Positions 1 through 8,336 of a stretch of 64,000 nucleotides of DNA are shown here, piece after piece. The number at the start of each line of letters is the position of its first letter. The first letter of the stretch is position 1. The notes beneath the pieces were generated by a model, which had not been told where the DNA came from, did no database searches, and saw only the letters and a program-made list of their open reading frames with translations. This DNA comes from CANLBN01 sp050633525 (GTDB lineage Bacteria; Pseudomonadota; Gammaproteobacteria; Pseudomonadales; Cellvibrionaceae). Position numbers and translations under genes: made by a program. The stretch lies in the NCBI GenBank assembly GCA_050633525.1, contig JBOEGR010000027.1, forward strand, positions 50,424 through 114,423. Reading direction: 5' to 3'.

Positions 1-52
1 TTTAGACTAAGGTCTAGAGTTTTTGTCGCGTTATGATTAGCTTGCTATAGGC

Positions 53-238
53 TTACATTACTTGTTTTACGAGTTTTGCATTATCGCATTCACAACTTGA
101 ACAAGGTTTATTATTTTCTTCTTCTTTTTTAGAATCCATTTTTATATGTCGATAAGAGTAAACACCGATATACCCCATCATTACCAAAATTAATGCAATC
201 ATTAGTAAACTAAATAATATTACGCCGTCGATATACAT
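53..238 (-). CDS. small single-span membrane protein with Cys-rich tail, unknown function
   Basis: This 61-residue protein is not one I recognise. Residues 5-27 form one hydrophobic membrane segment. A short basic stretch (YRHIKM) and an acidic/lysine stretch follow, and then a tail with Cys46, Cys49 and Cys51 (CSSCEC), which could bind a metal or form disulfides. The start is supported by an AGAGGTGA ribosome site just upstream. A perfect FNR/Anr box and a -10 element at class II spacing lie upstream (separate entry), so expression is probably induced at low oxygen. CcoS, the small membrane protein of cbb3 oxidase assembly, was considered because it is often FNR-regulated, but its acidic tail motif is absent. 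Any neighbour on the downstream side lies outside the window. Confidence 0.72.
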   Translation of the reverse strand: MYIDGVILFSLLMIALILVMMGYIGVYSYRHIKMDSKKEEENNKPCSSCECDNAKLVKQVM

Positions 239-266
239 ATAATCACCTCTGCTTGTCTACAGGTGC

Positions 267-308
267 ACTATAACAATGCAAGTCGTGAGGTGATTTGATT
301 TAAATCAA
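267..308 (-). promoter_or_regulatory. FNR/Anr-dependent class II promoter
   Basis: Positions 295-308 read TTGATTTAAATCAA, an exact match to the FNR/Anr consensus TTGAT-N4-ATCAA. On the minus strand a TATAGT -10 hexamer lies at 272-267, which would place transcription start near 260. The box centre (301.5) is then about 41.5 bp upstream, the textbook class II activator position. The target is the small membrane protein whose start codon is at 238. The motif and spacing are read directly; oxygen control is inferred. Confidence 0.75.
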
Positions 309-389
309 CAATAAACTTATTACAATTATGACAAATAAATTAAAAAGAAAACTTTATAAGCTTAAGCTAAACTATTCATCGAAAACTGT

Positions 390-417
390 TTGACATGGGG
401 CTAAATGGGCGTACAAT
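390..417 (+). promoter_or_regulatory. sigma-70 promoter of cold-shock gene
   Basis: TTGACA at 390-395 and TACAAT at 412-417 are separated by 16 bp, a strong sigma-70-type promoter. Transcription from about 424 would give a leader of roughly 178 nt before the csp start codon. Long structured leaders are characteristic of cspA-family mRNAs and govern their stability and translation in the cold. I did not identify a defined cold-box sequence. Confidence 0.65.
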
Positions 418-601
418 CCGTCGTGCTAGAAAAAGAACACTCTATTTATTTTAAGCGTATCGAAGTTACATGTAATACCTCGTCCTAAAGTTTATAAGTA
501 ATAGATCTATTTCCTGCTCAATCGCCCCTTTTTGGCAAATGACTCTTTTGAGATCATAGACAATAAAAGGGCATTATTTACTTTTTCCAATAGGATATAT
601 T

Positions 602-811
602 ATGTCTAACAAAGTTACCGGTACTGTTAAGTGGTTCAACGAAGCTAAAGGTTTTGGTTTTATTCAACAAGAGTCTGGCCCAGACGTTTTCGCTCATTTC
701 AGCGCTATTTCTGGTTCTGGCTTCAAAACATTGGCTGAAGGCCAACGTGTAGAATTTACTGTTACTAGCGGTCAAAAAGGCCCACAAGCTGAAGATATCG
801 TTGCTATATAA
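602..811 (+). CDS. CspA-family cold-shock protein
   Basis: A 69-residue single cold-shock domain, the usual length for bacterial Csp proteins. It binds single-stranded RNA/DNA and acts as an RNA chaperone in the cytoplasm. RNP1 (KGFGFI, residues 16-21) and RNP2 (VFAHF, 29-33) are intact, as are the K10-W11-F12 aromatic patch and the family opening KVTGTVKWFN. An AGGA ribosome site precedes the ATG. The gene stands alone, with its own promoter, a long leader and an intrinsic terminator. Which paralogue it represents (cspA, cspD-like and so on) cannot be told from the sequence alone. Confidence 0.96.
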   Translation: MSNKVTGTVKWFNEAKGFGFIQQESGPDVFAHFSAISGSGFKTLAEGQRVEFTVTSGQKGPQAEDIVAI

Positions 812-850
812 GCACTTATCTTATAGTTAGCTTGTAGCTAAACAGTATAA

Positions 851-875
851 AAAGGGCTTATTAGCCCTTTTTTAT
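851..875. terminator. bidirectional intrinsic terminator
   Basis: An 8-bp stem AAAGGGCT / AGCCCTTT (851-858 with 863-870) has a TATT loop and a T-run on the plus strand; the A-run before it gives a T-run on the minus strand. It lies between the convergent cold-shock gene and the patatin gene and can serve both. Confidence 0.85.
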
Positions 876-919
876 TGTCTGCAAATCGAAGAATACCCTC
901 CCCCTGTCGCATTCACCTC

Positions 920-2068
920 CTAATTCCAGAAAAAATCCTGAATTGCCTCTTTTTCCCACATGGCGTCTTGGTAGCCCAAATCGATCAACTCATTGGTAAA
1001 CGAAGGAGAGAACAATAAATAACTGGATATACCTGAGCCACCACGCTTCGCTGTTGCACCAGACGATCTCAAAAAGAACCTGAGATTTTTGGGCAGGTAG
1101 CGAATATGGCGTCCCGCTATCTTATCTAACTCTTTAGAAGGCGAAATAATCAGGGTTTTAATCGGTCTTAAAGGCACCTTTTGCTCTTCACGAATCTCTT
1201 GAGGGACTAAGTCCACCAGTGCATTCACTCGCTCAAGGTGCTCGATATCAGCTTCGAGGCTATCAATAAAAGCACTGTTCAGCATTTGCCCCGCCATCTG
1301 CGCCATCGATGGAGGGTGACGAGCAGGCGTCCGACGCCGCTTTAAATTAACTGCACGATTGCCACTGACACCAATAATAAAGGCCTTATCAGCACCAAGG
1401 TGCAATACAGGGCTAATTGGCGCAAGCTGACGCATCGCACCATCACCAAAATACTCATTACCAATACGTACGGTAGGAAATACCAAAGGAATAGCAGAAG
1501 AGGCTAATAAATGCTCCATTCCTATTTGTGTACTGACACCCAAGCGGCGAAAACGGCTCCACTCCTCTAGCCCCTCCTCTCCTTGAAAGAAATTTACCGA
1601 ATTACTGGAACTGTAACCAAGCGCAGCAACAGACACGGCCTTGAGAATGCCATGGTCTATATTGGCCTGAATACCAGGGAAGTGGATGTTCTGCTTTAAA
1701 AAACTATTCAGGGGCGAATTATCTAATAAACTAAGCGGGCGATGGTAATCGACACCTTCATTGAAAAAAGACCGAGCTATACGGTATACACCACCGGAAA
1801 GATCACGCCAACCGGTTCGAAATACATGCTCTATGGTTAATTCACTCCATAACTTTTGCAAAACCCCCACACCCTTCTGAAAATCATCGCTATTAGAGGC
1901 CAGAGAAACCGCATTAATGGCTCCAGCAGAAGTTCCTGCGATAATGGGAAAAGGGTTAGTTTGGGGAGGAAGAATATCTTTTAAGGCTTGCAACACACCA
2001 ACTTGATAAGCTGCTCGTGCACCACCGCCAGACAATACCAGTGCCGTATTATTTTCAAGAATGCTCAT
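920..2068 (-). CDS. patatin-like phospholipase
   Basis: A 382-residue patatin-family serine hydrolase, expected to cleave acyl groups from phospholipids. The oxyanion glycine loop SGGGARAAYQ (13-22) opens the domain. The nucleophile elbow GTSAG has Ser47, and the dyad aspartate is in DGA (Asp209). There is no signal peptide, outer-membrane barrel or T3SS-type N-terminus, so it is likely cytoplasmic or peripheral like the RssA/YchK class, although it is longer than RssA (about 300). The C-terminal third carries no motif I recognise. It is a single gene, and its ATG follows a GGA ribosome site. Confidence 0.9.
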   Translation of the reverse strand: MSILENNTALVLSGGGARAAYQVGVLQALKDILPPQTNPFPIIAGTSAGAINAVSLASNSDDFQKGVGVLQKLWSELTIEHVFRTGWRDLSGGVYRIARSFFNEGVDYHRPLSLLDNSPLNSFLKQNIHFPGIQANIDHGILKAVSVAALGYSSSNSVNFFQGEEGLEEWSRFRRLGVSTQIGMEHLLASSAIPLVFPTVRIGNEYFGDGAMRQLAPISPVLHLGADKAFIIGVSGNRAVNLKRRRTPARHPPSMAQMAGQMLNSAFIDSLEADIEHLERVNALVDLVPQEIREEQKVPLRPIKTLIISPSKELDKIAGRHIRYLPKNLRFFLRSSGATAKRGGSGISSYLLFSPSFTNELIDLGYQDAMWEKEAIQDFFWN

Positions 2069-2205
2069 TCACGTCCTTACGCGTTTGTTGGTAGAATCTC
2101 TGAGCAAGTGTGATCTGGGCCTTAACCCGCGAGTATCACTCATGACATACCCAGAGTTTTTCTTATATCTTTTCAGTATAGTCGATTCTAACTAGCTAGA
2201 AACTC

Positions 2206-2368
2206 TTAAGGAACCTCTGAACAAGTCCAAACACGCTCTGGAGCTCAGGCAATGTTGCTGGCAAGACGTGTTTTACAAGCGGGCGGGTTCCCGGAGAAAA
2301 AACACAACGCCGTCAGCAAGTTTATCTGAACTCCAGAGCGTGTTTGGACTTGTTCAGAGGTTCCTTAA
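2206..2368. repeat. 163-bp MITE-like inverted-repeat element
   Basis: Two 43-bp arms (2206-2248 and 2326-2368) are inverted copies with one mismatch. They start TTAAGGAACCTCTGAACAAG and continue through a CACGCTCTGGAG segment. Weaker inverted similarity (TTGCTG...GTGTTTT) carries on inward, leaving a GC-rich centre near 2270-2300. No ORF lies inside. Both outer ends read TTAA, which could be the target site or its duplication. The right end overlaps the 3' end of the adjacent acyl-CoA ligase gene and supplies its final codons. Small non-coding palindromic elements of this kind are usually mobilised in trans by a transposase; none is present here. Confidence 0.8.
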
Positions 2369-3961
2369 CTCCCTGCGCAAGACTTTACCTACATTACTTT
2401 TTGGCAAATCATCACGAAATTCATATAAGCGCGGCACCTTATAAGCCGTCAGCGACTTTTTACAAAAAGCTTTTACCTCCGTGTCTTCAATATCACTGTC
2501 TTCTGTTCTAACAATAAATGCTTTAACCGCCTCACCACTATTCGCATCGGGAACCCCAATAACAGCGGCTTCTACAATATCAGGGTGGGAAACTAACACA
2601 TTTTCAACTTCGTTAGGATACACATTAAAACCTGAAACAATGATCATATCTTTTTTACGATCGACAATACGAACATAACCTTGATCATCAATAGTCGCAA
2701 TATCTCCTGTTAACAACCAGCCATTACCAGTAATCACATCAGCCGTATCTTTAGGACGCTGCCAATAACCCAGCATGACTTGAGGCCCCCGCACACACAG
2801 CTCCCCGGCCTCACCAGAGGGCAAAGTATTACCCTCAGCATCAATCACTTTTAACTGCGTTTCAGGTAAAGCAACACCAATGGTTCCGATTAAAGGATTC
2901 TTTGGGTCATTAGAGGTCACCACGGGTGATGTTTCCGTTAAACCGTAGCCTTCAACCACTTGTGTATTGGTGAGTTCGTACCAAGTTTTTGCAGTATCTT
3001 CAGCAAGCGCCATACCACCAGATGTGGTGATACGAAGTGATGAAAAATCAAGTTTTTTAAACTCTGAATGCCTTGCCAAAGCAACGAATAAAGTATTCAA
3101 ACCTACCATACCCGTTAGCACATTTTTTTGAAAAGATTTAACAACATTATCAATATCGCGCGGGTTTGGAATCAACACACTTTGACAACCTATCGCAAAT
3201 AACACCATACAGTGCATCGTAAAACCATAGATATGATAAAGAGGTAAAGGTGCTAAAAAGTTTTCTTTTCCTCCCTGTAAACTATCACCCCAGAAATCTA
3301 GGATTTGCCTCATATCCGATATTAAATTGGCTTGCGACAACATCGCGCCTTTGGCCACCCCCGTTGTGCCTCCAGTGTATTGCAAAAAGGCAAGATCATT
3401 TGCACTCCTCGGGACATCATTAAAATCATCACGTCGGCCTAATTGTAAAGCGCGCCGAAATTTAACTGTGGACGGAAAATGGCAATCAGGCACTTCTTTT
3501 TTGATGTAGCGTAATACACCGTTAATAATATGCCTTTTAGGAAAATCATGCATATCACCGACTTCGGTCACGATGACGTGTTGAATATCTGTTTTATCAA
3601 TCACCTCTTCTGCCGCTTTTGAGAGATTGGCCAATACTACCAGTACTTTTGCCCCGGAATCATGCAACTGATGCTCTAGCTCTCGTCCAGTATAAAGTGG
3701 ATTTGTATTTACAATCACCACACCCGCACGCAAAGCGCCGTATAACACAACAGGGTATTGCAATAAATTAGGCAACTGTACAGCCAAGCGATCGCCCGGA
3801 GCCAATGTGGTGTGGTGCTGTAAATAGGCAGCGAAATCGCGACTTAAACCATCTAATTCGGCAAAAGTAATAGTTTTGCCTAAACAAGTAAATGCAGGCA
3901 AATCCCCGTAACGCTGGCAAACAGCCGCAAATAATTCACTGATTGTTTCATGCTGGTCCAT
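2354..3961 (-). CDS. fadD: long-chain fatty acid--CoA ligase
   Basis: A 535-residue acyl-CoA synthetase of the ANL superfamily: fatty acid + ATP + CoA gives acyl-CoA for beta-oxidation or lipid synthesis. The AMP/P-loop motif YTGGTTGVAKG (residues 196-206 from the upstream ATG), the GYGLTETSP motif, the hinge TGD...GYVRIVDRKKDMI and the C-terminal lysine in KSNVGKVLRREL are all present. Two ATGs are adjacent; the second (3961) is 7 nt from an AGAGG ribosome site and is preferred. The protein stops right after RRELRNL, and those last residues and the TGA are encoded by the inserted palindromic element; E. coli FadD runs about a dozen residues further. Activity is probably retained because the catalytic lysine is upstream. 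Confidence 0.92.
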   Translation of the reverse strand: MDQHETISELFAAVCQRYGDLPAFTCLGKTITFAELDGLSRDFAAYLQHHTTLAPGDRLAVQLPNLLQYPVVLYGALRAGVVIVNTNPLYTGRELEHQLHDSGAKVLVVLANLSKAAEEVIDKTDIQHVIVTEVGDMHDFPKRHIINGVLRYIKKEVPDCHFPSTVKFRRALQLGRRDDFNDVPRSANDLAFLQYTGGTTGVAKGAMLSQANLISDMRQILDFWGDSLQGGKENFLAPLPLYHIYGFTMHCMVLFAIGCQSVLIPNPRDIDNVVKSFQKNVLTGMVGLNTLFVALARHSEFKKLDFSSLRITTSGGMALAEDTAKTWYELTNTQVVEGYGLTETSPVVTSNDPKNPLIGTIGVALPETQLKVIDAEGNTLPSGEAGELCVRGPQVMLGYWQRPKDTADVITGNGWLLTGDIATIDDQGYVRIVDRKKDMIIVSGFNVYPNEVENVLVSHPDIVEAAVIGVPDANSGEAVKAFIVRTEDSDIEDTEVKAFCKKSLTAYKVPRLYEFRDDLPKSNVGKVLRRELRNL

Positions 3962-4077
3962 CATAGAACCTCTTTTCGTTGTTATATTTTATATTATCGT
4001 TATTTTGCTACTATTATTCTTTATTATAGACTCTATATTACTATAAACGTTCTTCCTGTATGAAATGACCAAGGTAA

Positions 4078-4932
4078 TTAGGTTAATAGCTTGCTTAACA
4101 AAACAGCTACGCCATCCTCATCTGCTGATAAAGTCGTTACATTAGCAAGCCCTTTAAGCGCTTCATTAGCATTACCCATAGCCACCCCCATACCCGCTTG
4201 CTGAATAAATACACTATCAGATTGTGAATCACCAAAAGCCATCACCTGATCAGCACTCACTTTATGATAATTTAAGAGTTGCTTAAAACCTTTCTCTTTA
4301 TTTGCTAAAGGACTAACAACACTAGCAAAATACCAATCAGGTCTAGCAAGGAAATGAGCAAAAGCAAATTCCAAGTGAGAAAACTCTGCAGCTAATTTTT
4401 CTAAAGCGCCCTTATGTGTATGATTATCAACACCGAGTAATAACTTGGTGATGGGAATATTTTGCTTAAAAAAATCTTGCGCAGATATTATTTTTGGTTT
4501 TACTCTGAGGTGCTGACTATGAATGCTGGCAATATCAGTATTGTTACCCGCCGTATAAAAATCGTAGGTATAAAATTCACAATATAATTTTTGTTGTTTG
4601 ACTCTGTCATACAAGCACCCAATATCTTCCGTACTAAGGCAATGTGTTTGAATATGTTGCTTTTGTTTTGGATGATAAATTTCAGCGCCAGTGCAAAATA
4701 AACCGGCATCAGTTAAAGGCAAATTGTCGAATAGGAATTGAGCTGCTATCGCTGGACGGCCCGAAGCAATAGCCAATTTAACACCTAAGCCAGCCAAGCG
4801 TTTAAGTTCGCGCTCTAATCGTTGAGAATAGTTTCCTTTTGTATCGAGCAAAGTACCGTCGATATCAAAAAAGATAAGTGAGGGGGTGAAATCTACTACA
4901 TTGTCGGTGATGGTTTTTTCCAATAAGGCCAT
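4078..4932 (-). CDS. Cof-type HAD-superfamily phosphatase
   Basis: A 284-residue haloacid-dehalogenase-like hydrolase. Motif I is FFDIDGTLLD (nucleophile Asp23, acid/base Asp25), motif II lies in AIASGRP, and motif IV is GDSQSD near residue 245. The C2B-type cap sits between motifs II and III, which with the length places it in the Cof/YbjI-like subfamily of sugar-phosphate or nucleotide phosphatases. The substrate cannot be told. It lies downstream of the unknown 146-residue gene on the same strand with about a 60-bp gap, so the two may be co-transcribed. Confidence 0.88.
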   Translation of the reverse strand: MALLEKTITDNVVDFTPSLIFFDIDGTLLDTKGNYSQRLERELKRLAGLGVKLAIASGRPAIAAQFLFDNLPLTDAGLFCTGAEIYHPKQKQHIQTHCLSTEDIGCLYDRVKQQKLYCEFYTYDFYTAGNNTDIASIHSQHLRVKPKIISAQDFFKQNIPITKLLLGVDNHTHKGALEKLAAEFSHLEFAFAHFLARPDWYFASVVSPLANKEKGFKQLLNYHKVSADQVMAFGDSQSDSVFIQQAGMGVAMGNANEALKGLANVTTLSADEDGVAVLLSKLLT

Positions 4933-4989
4933 GCACTACTCTGGTCTTGACTAGTCGAATACAAGAAAAGAAAACAAATCAGCTCTGAT

Positions 4990-5430
4990 TTAACCTGCCG
5001 TTTCAACAAGTCCTAATTCGTGATTCCACTCGCAACGAATATTAAAATCATCGCTGCCAGGAATATGATTTTTATCGACTGCCTCCCACATAAAAGTATG
5101 TAAGCCAGTTAATTCTGTCTCCAGATGAACAACGGCAGCCTGCCAATACATTGCCTTTAATAAGGCTTCAAATTTTTTGATCCAATCGGCCCATTCGTAT
5201 TCGATACCCCGATACGAAGTACCAAAATGAATCACATTAGTCTGCCCTAAATTACCCTCCATTTGAAAACGAGGAATAGAAAACATATCTTGAGTTAAAA
5301 TAGGCCAATCATCGGCAGAAGGTAAAGCAAGTATGGCTTTCTTATTGACAGTTGTCTGCTCAAATAACTCACTCGTGGCTAACGAAGAAGAGCCTTTAAT
5401 ATAACCATAAACAATCGATTCTTGATCCAC
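4990..5430 (-). CDS. conserved-looking protein of unknown function
   Basis: A 146-residue soluble protein that I do not recognise. It starts with GTG, preceded by an AAGG ribosome site at 7 nt. It is acidic and rich in aromatic residues (a WADWIKKFEALLKAMYWQ helix and an HTFMWEA stretch), with no signal peptide or membrane span. A small globular alpha/beta fold is plausible. It sits directly upstream of the HAD phosphatase on the same strand. Two tandem 14-bp direct repeats occupy its upstream region. No function is proposed. Confidence 0.7.
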   Translation of the reverse strand: MDQESIVYGYIKGSSSLATSELFEQTTVNKKAILALPSADDWPILTQDMFSIPRFQMEGNLGQTNVIHFGTSYRGIEYEWADWIKKFEALLKAMYWQAAVVHLETELTGLHTFMWEAVDKNHIPGSDDFNIRCEWNHELGLVETAG

Positions 5431-5481
5431 AATACGCCCTTGCTCAATGAGTACTTGCTTTTTACTTCACTACTACTTGGT

Positions 5482-5509
5482 TTTTACTATCTAGCTTTTA
5501 CTATCTAGC
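5482..5509. repeat. two tandem 14-bp direct repeats
   Basis: TTTTACTATCTAGC occurs twice in direct tandem (5482-5495, 5496-5509) between the lytic transglycosylase gene and the unknown gene. It may be a slippage duplication or a paired regulator site; nothing nearby distinguishes the two. Confidence 0.7.
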
Positions 5510-5538
5510 CCTCACAACAAGCAGAAGGTACTAATGAC

Positions 5539-6183
5539 TTAAAAAGGCCAAAGAGAGAAACCTTTACTTAATTTTTTCTCACATCCTTGCAGTTGTTTTT
5601 TATAGTTTGTCGCTCTATGTGCAACTTTATTGGCAACCGTTTTTAGCCAGGCCTTAGACTGGTAAGTTTTACGCTTAAAACCACCGTGACCTTCGTGATA
5701 AGCAAGATACAAACGATAAGTATCATCTAGCCTAACACGATTAACCTTGTGTGTTTGGGCATTGTACCAGCCAATAAAATCGATGGCATCACCAAAATCA
5801 TCTCTATCAGCGCCCCAATTGCCTGTGCTTTTGCGGTACCAACTCCATGTGCTATCAAGTGCCTGGGGATAGCCATAGGCATTACTGGGACGAGTCCAAG
5901 GTATTACCCATAGAATTTTGGTCCTAGGGGGCTTAGCTTTGGCGCGAAAGCGTGACTCCTGATGCATAATAGCCATCATGGTAGGGATGGGGGAACGCCA
6001 ATTCTCTTCGGCTTTCTTGGCATCCTTATACCACCGGCCCTTCTCCTCAAATATGCTGCACACGTTATTAAGTTGTCGAGGAGGCGATGTAGTACAAGCT
6101 GATAGAATGGAAACACAAGCCAATAGTAACAAACACTTAATATTTAATGGCGAAAACAAAGGAAAGTGCGCATCAATACTCAT
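5539..6183 (-). CDS. lipoprotein with lytic transglycosylase (SLT) domain
   Basis: A 214-residue predicted outer-membrane or periplasmic lipoprotein. A signal peptide ends in the lipobox LSAC (Cys30). The SLT-type domain has its catalytic glutamate in HQESRF (Glu76), followed by AYGYPQALDSTW and WYNAQT...YLAYHEGHGG, which match the lytic transglycosylase fold that cleaves the MurNAc-GlcNAc bond of peptidoglycan. It starts 2 nt after the ligA stop, so it is the last gene of the zipA-ligA transcript. The pairing with ligA and zipA is also seen in pseudomonads, as far as I recall. Confidence 0.86.
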   Translation of the reverse strand: MSIDAHFPLFSPLNIKCLLLLACVSILSACTTSPPRQLNNVCSIFEEKGRWYKDAKKAEENWRSPIPTMMAIMHQESRFRAKAKPPRTKILWVIPWTRPSNAYGYPQALDSTWSWYRKSTGNWGADRDDFGDAIDFIGWYNAQTHKVNRVRLDDTYRLYLAYHEGHGGFKRKTYQSKAWLKTVANKVAHRATNYKKQLQGCEKKLSKGFSLWPF

Positions 6184-6185
6184 AA

Positions 6186-8336
6186 TTAAGGGTGCTTTTC
6201 TAGCAGAGCTAGTAATGCTTGCTCATCAATGACCGGTATATTGAGCTTTTCCGCTTTTGTTAACTTAGAGCCTGCACCTGGCCCGGCTACCAAGCAGTCC
6301 GTCTTCTTAGATACGCTGCCGGTTACATTGGCTCCCAAGGCTTGTAGCTTTTCTTTGGCTTCATCTCTCGTCAACTCCTCAAGCGAGCCCGTCAATACAT
6401 AGGTTTTCCCCGCTAAAGGGGCAGCATCGCCTGAAGGACCTTCTTCGGCTTTTTGTTCTGGCTTTATAGGCCAATAAACGCCCTCTTGTCTCAACTGAGA
6501 CACCAACAGACGGCTTTCTTCGTTAGCAAAAAAACTAACGATAAAACCAGCGACAATAGGGCCCACATCGTTGATCTCTATCAGGGTCTCGGTATCAGCC
6601 ATCATCAAAGCATCGATATCACCAAAACGCTGAGCCAAGTTACGGGCGGTTGCCTCACCTACCTCACGGATACCCAAGGCATAAATAAACCGCGCAAGAC
6701 TGGTTTGCTTGGACGTTTCGATGGCTGCAAGTAGGTTTTCTGCTGACTTATTTCCCATGCGCTCTAAGGCCGCTACAGGCTCTAGACTCAATCGATACAA
6801 ATCAGCTACCGATGCAATGAGCTTCTCATCAACGAGCAACTCAACAAGCTTATCTCCTAATCCATCAATATCCATCGCTTTGCGCGAGGCATAATGCTTA
6901 ATCGCCTGCTTCACTTGAGCCCCGCAGATTAAACCACCACTACAGCGTTTTACCGCCTCACCTTCAACTTGAACGATAGGTGATTCACAAACTGGGCATT
7001 GAGTAGGAAAAACTAAAGGCTTGGCACCTTGAGGACGACGGCTACTCACAACAGATACAATTTGAGGGATCACATCACCCGCACGTCGAACAATCACAGT
7101 ATCACCTACTCTAACGTCCAAACGCTGGATTTCATCCTCATTATGCAGAGTTGCATTCGATACTGTCACTCCCCCGACAAAGACAGGCTGCAACCGAGCC
7201 ACTGGCGTCACCGCACCAGTGCGCCCTACCTGAAACTCAATCCCCAATAGCTGGGTTAACTCTTCTTGAGCGGGGAATTTGCGTGCGATAGCCCATCGTG
7301 GTGCACGAGAGACGAAGCCTAACTCTTGCTGTAAGGCAATATCATTGACTTTATACACAATACCGTCAATTTCATAAGGTAAGTCAGCCCGCTTTTCCGC
7401 TAATGCTTGGTAGTATTGATCACTTTCATCAACACCCACAACGGCCTTCATTTCACGATTAATACGAAAACCCCAGCGCGACAAACAGTAGAGAATATCC
7501 GTATGCTTATTAGGAAGCGCAAGGCCCGTATTACCGAGTTCGACAACACCTACGCTATAGGCACACATCTCTAAAGAACGACTTGCTGTAATAGAAGAAT
7601 CAAGTTGGCGTAAACTGCCCGAAGCCGCATTACGAGGGTTAACAAACTGCTTTTCGCCCAAAGCTTCAGCGGTTTTATTCACATTCTCAAACGCGGCTTT
7701 AGGCATATAAATTTCGCCGCGAACCTCTAAACGCTGCGGTATTCCTTCCCCGCTCAAACGCAAAGGAATCGATCTAATCGTCCGGCAGTTTTGAGTAATA
7801 TCTTCCCCTGTTGTGCCATCGCCACGCGTAGCGGCTAATACCAGCATACCGTCTTCATAGATCAAACTGACTGCAATACCGTCGAGCTTGGGCTCACATG
7901 CATACTCTACTGCTGTACTTGCAAGGGTTTCATCACCCTCAAAATAAGCCTTCAGCCGCTCTGTAACGCGCTTATTAAAATCCGCAAATTCTTCGTTACT
8001 AAAGGCATTATCGAGAGATAGCATGGGCATTTCATGAGTCACTTGCTTGAAAGAGTCAAGTGGTGCACTCCCGACGCGCTGAGTAGGCGAATCGGGTGTG
8101 ACGAGCTCAGGATAGTCAGCTTCTAGGCCTTGTAGCTGCCGGAGTAAGCGATCATACTCCGCGTCAGGCAATTGTGGGTCATCTAAGGCGTAATACAGGT
8201 AATTATGATGATGAAGCTGCTCGCGCAGATCATTAATAGTGGAATGAATATCTGTTAATTCCGTATCAGATATATCAGTTTCAGAGATGGCCGAACTTTC
8301 TTCACCTGCATCATCGGCCGAGGTAGTATTGGTCAT
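6186..8336 (-). CDS. ligA: NAD-dependent DNA ligase
   Basis: A 716-residue NAD+-dependent ligase that seals nicks in replication and repair. Domain order is Ia (HHHNYLYY, YD..L, near 40-62), adenylation domain with active-site lysine in EPKLDG (Lys150), OB fold, four-Cys zinc finger (CPVC...C...C, around 440-470), HhH repeats and a C-terminal BRCT domain (about 635-716). The N-terminus is some 30 residues longer than usual (family proteins start near DIHSTIN), acidic and serine-rich, but no ATG is available at the usual place. The ATG overlaps the zipA stop (ATGA), so translation is coupled. Confidence 0.97.
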   Translation of the reverse strand: MTNTTSADDAGEESSAISETDISDTELTDIHSTINDLREQLHHHNYLYYALDDPQLPDAEYDRLLRQLQGLEADYPELVTPDSPTQRVGSAPLDSFKQVTHEMPMLSLDNAFSNEEFADFNKRVTERLKAYFEGDETLASTAVEYACEPKLDGIAVSLIYEDGMLVLAATRGDGTTGEDITQNCRTIRSIPLRLSGEGIPQRLEVRGEIYMPKAAFENVNKTAEALGEKQFVNPRNAASGSLRQLDSSITASRSLEMCAYSVGVVELGNTGLALPNKHTDILYCLSRWGFRINREMKAVVGVDESDQYYQALAEKRADLPYEIDGIVYKVNDIALQQELGFVSRAPRWAIARKFPAQEELTQLLGIEFQVGRTGAVTPVARLQPVFVGGVTVSNATLHNEDEIQRLDVRVGDTVIVRRAGDVIPQIVSVVSSRRPQGAKPLVFPTQCPVCESPIVQVEGEAVKRCSGGLICGAQVKQAIKHYASRKAMDIDGLGDKLVELLVDEKLIASVADLYRLSLEPVAALERMGNKSAENLLAAIETSKQTSLARFIYALGIREVGEATARNLAQRFGDIDALMMADTETLIEINDVGPIVAGFIVSFFANEESRLLVSQLRQEGVYWPIKPEQKAEEGPSGDAAPLAGKTYVLTGSLEELTRDEAKEKLQALGANVTGSVSKKTDCLVAGPGAGSKLTKAEKLNIPVIDEQALLALLEKHP

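Noticed and set aside
53..238. CcoS, the cbb3 oxidase assembly protein
   Set aside because: Size and FNR control fit, but the conserved acidic tail is missing and a Cys-rich tail replaces it.
578..787. 69-residue minus-strand ORF opposite the cold-shock gene
   Set aside because: It lies wholly antisense to a certain gene with strong codon constraint and has no independent start signals.
2206..2368. Simple transcription terminator for the patatin or ligase gene
   Set aside because: Arms of 43 bp, a 77-bp centre and no T-run exceed any terminator; a palindromic mobile element explains it better.
4990..5430. Toxin-antitoxin or immunity protein
   Set aside because: No partner toxin gene is adjacent, and no motif supports it; left as unknown.
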